A stretch of DNA of 6,553 nucleotides, from assembly GCA_005801395.1 (NCBI GenBank), contig SYDV01000205.1:1-6553 (forward strand), given 5' to 3'. Each line of letters opens with the position of its first letter. Positions within the stretch are counted from its first letter, which is position 1. Positions 6,225-6,553 of this stretch are shown here, piece by piece. Below the pieces are notes generated by a model that was given only the letters and a program-made list of their open reading frames with translations, made no database searches and was not told the DNA's origin. Made by a program: the position numbers and the translations under genes. The stretch comes from Planctomycetia bacterium (GTDB lineage: Bacteria > Planctomycetota > UBA11346).

Positions 6225-6553
6225 ATGCATCAATATCGTTTTGCCCCAGAAGGTGATCGTTTTCGTTTGGATTTAGTCACGATGGCTGATCCACAACCGG
6301 GCGCAGGCGAAGTTTTAGTACGCGTGCGGGCGTGTTCGCTCAATTATCGTGATTTGGTGATGTTGCGAAATGAACGTAAATTGCCAGTAAATGGTTTAGT
6401 TCCGTTATCAGATGGCGCTGGTGAAGTGGTTGCGATTGGAGCTGGAGTTACCACGCATCAGGTTGGCAAACGCGTGGTCGCGGACTTTTTTCGCCGTTGG
6501 CCGCATGGAAAATTTAATAAAATGGCCATGGATTCGGCGCAAGGTGGAGCGGT
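6225..6553 (+). CDS. Medium-chain dehydrogenase/reductase (MDR), zinc-independent type, N-terminal part
   Basis: 109 full codons are visible before the window ends, so the gene is cut at its 3' end. The sequence is the GroES-like N-terminal domain of MDR enzymes: DPQPGAGEVLVRVRACSLNYRDL (residues 22-44), then VPLSDGAGEVVAIGAGV, and VGKRVVADFF. Where zinc alcohol dehydrogenases have Cys-His (GVCHTD), this protein has LNYRD, and where they have GHE it has LSD. The catalytic zinc ligands are therefore absent, and it should belong to the quinone-oxidoreductase-like or NAD(P)-dependent alcohol dehydrogenase-like group. The NAD(P)-binding Rossmann domain would follow to the right. The enzyme is cytosolic and would reduce or oxidise a small carbonyl, alcohol or quinone; the substrate cannot be told. 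It is divergent from the POTRA gene. Confidence 0.88.
   Translation, partial: MHQYRFAPEGDRFRLDLVTMADPQPGAGEVLVRVRACSLNYRDLVMLRNERKLPVNGLVPLSDGAGEVVAIGAGVTTHQVGKRVVADFFRRWPHGKFNKMAMDSAQGGA

Overview
The window looks like bacterial chromosome from the Planctomycetota/Verrucomicrobiota group, more likely Verrucomicrobiota (an inference). The main reason is a tightly coupled pair on the minus strand: a large secreted PSCyt1-DUF1549-DUF1553 cytochrome c-type protein followed by a Tat-exported DUF1501 protein. That pair is a hallmark of this group and occurs in many paralogous copies per genome. Base composition is moderate, and I see no transposase, integrase, tRNA, rRNA or CRISPR array.

Layout, left to right. 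Positions 1-186 (+) hold what may be the C-terminal end of an unrecognised small membrane protein. It converges on the operon across a 155-bp gap. Positions 342-1793 (-) encode the DUF1501 protein, and 1799-5284 (-) encode the 1161-residue PSCyt1/DUF1549/DUF1553 protein. The two are separated by 5 bp, so 1799-5284 is the upstream gene of an operon. The 285-bp gap 5285-5569 is its leader, with two hairpins that share a 9-nt word. Positions 5570-6085 (-) encode a small exported protein that reads as two POTRA-like modules without a beta-barrel. After a 139-bp divergent intergenic region, a medium-chain dehydrogenase/reductase without the catalytic zinc ligands starts at 6225 (+) and runs off the right edge.

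How the genes fit together. The cytochrome protein carries two CxxCH haem-binding motifs and a Sec-type signal peptide, so haem would be attached outside the cytoplasmic membrane. Its DUF1501 partner has a twin-arginine signal, so it is probably exported already folded. The pair probably acts together in the periplasm or an equivalent compartment, perhaps on a polysaccharide or another large substrate. That idea is supported by a discoidin (F5/8 type C)-like carbohydrate-binding domain in the middle of the cytochrome protein. The reaction is not known. The POTRA protein and the dehydrogenase show no obvious functional link to the pair.

The observations most worth a second look are the discoidin-like insertion inside a beta-sandwich region, the barrel-less POTRA protein with an ambiguous start, and the paired hairpins in the operon leader. 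I found no convincing evidence of a wholly new multi-gene system here.
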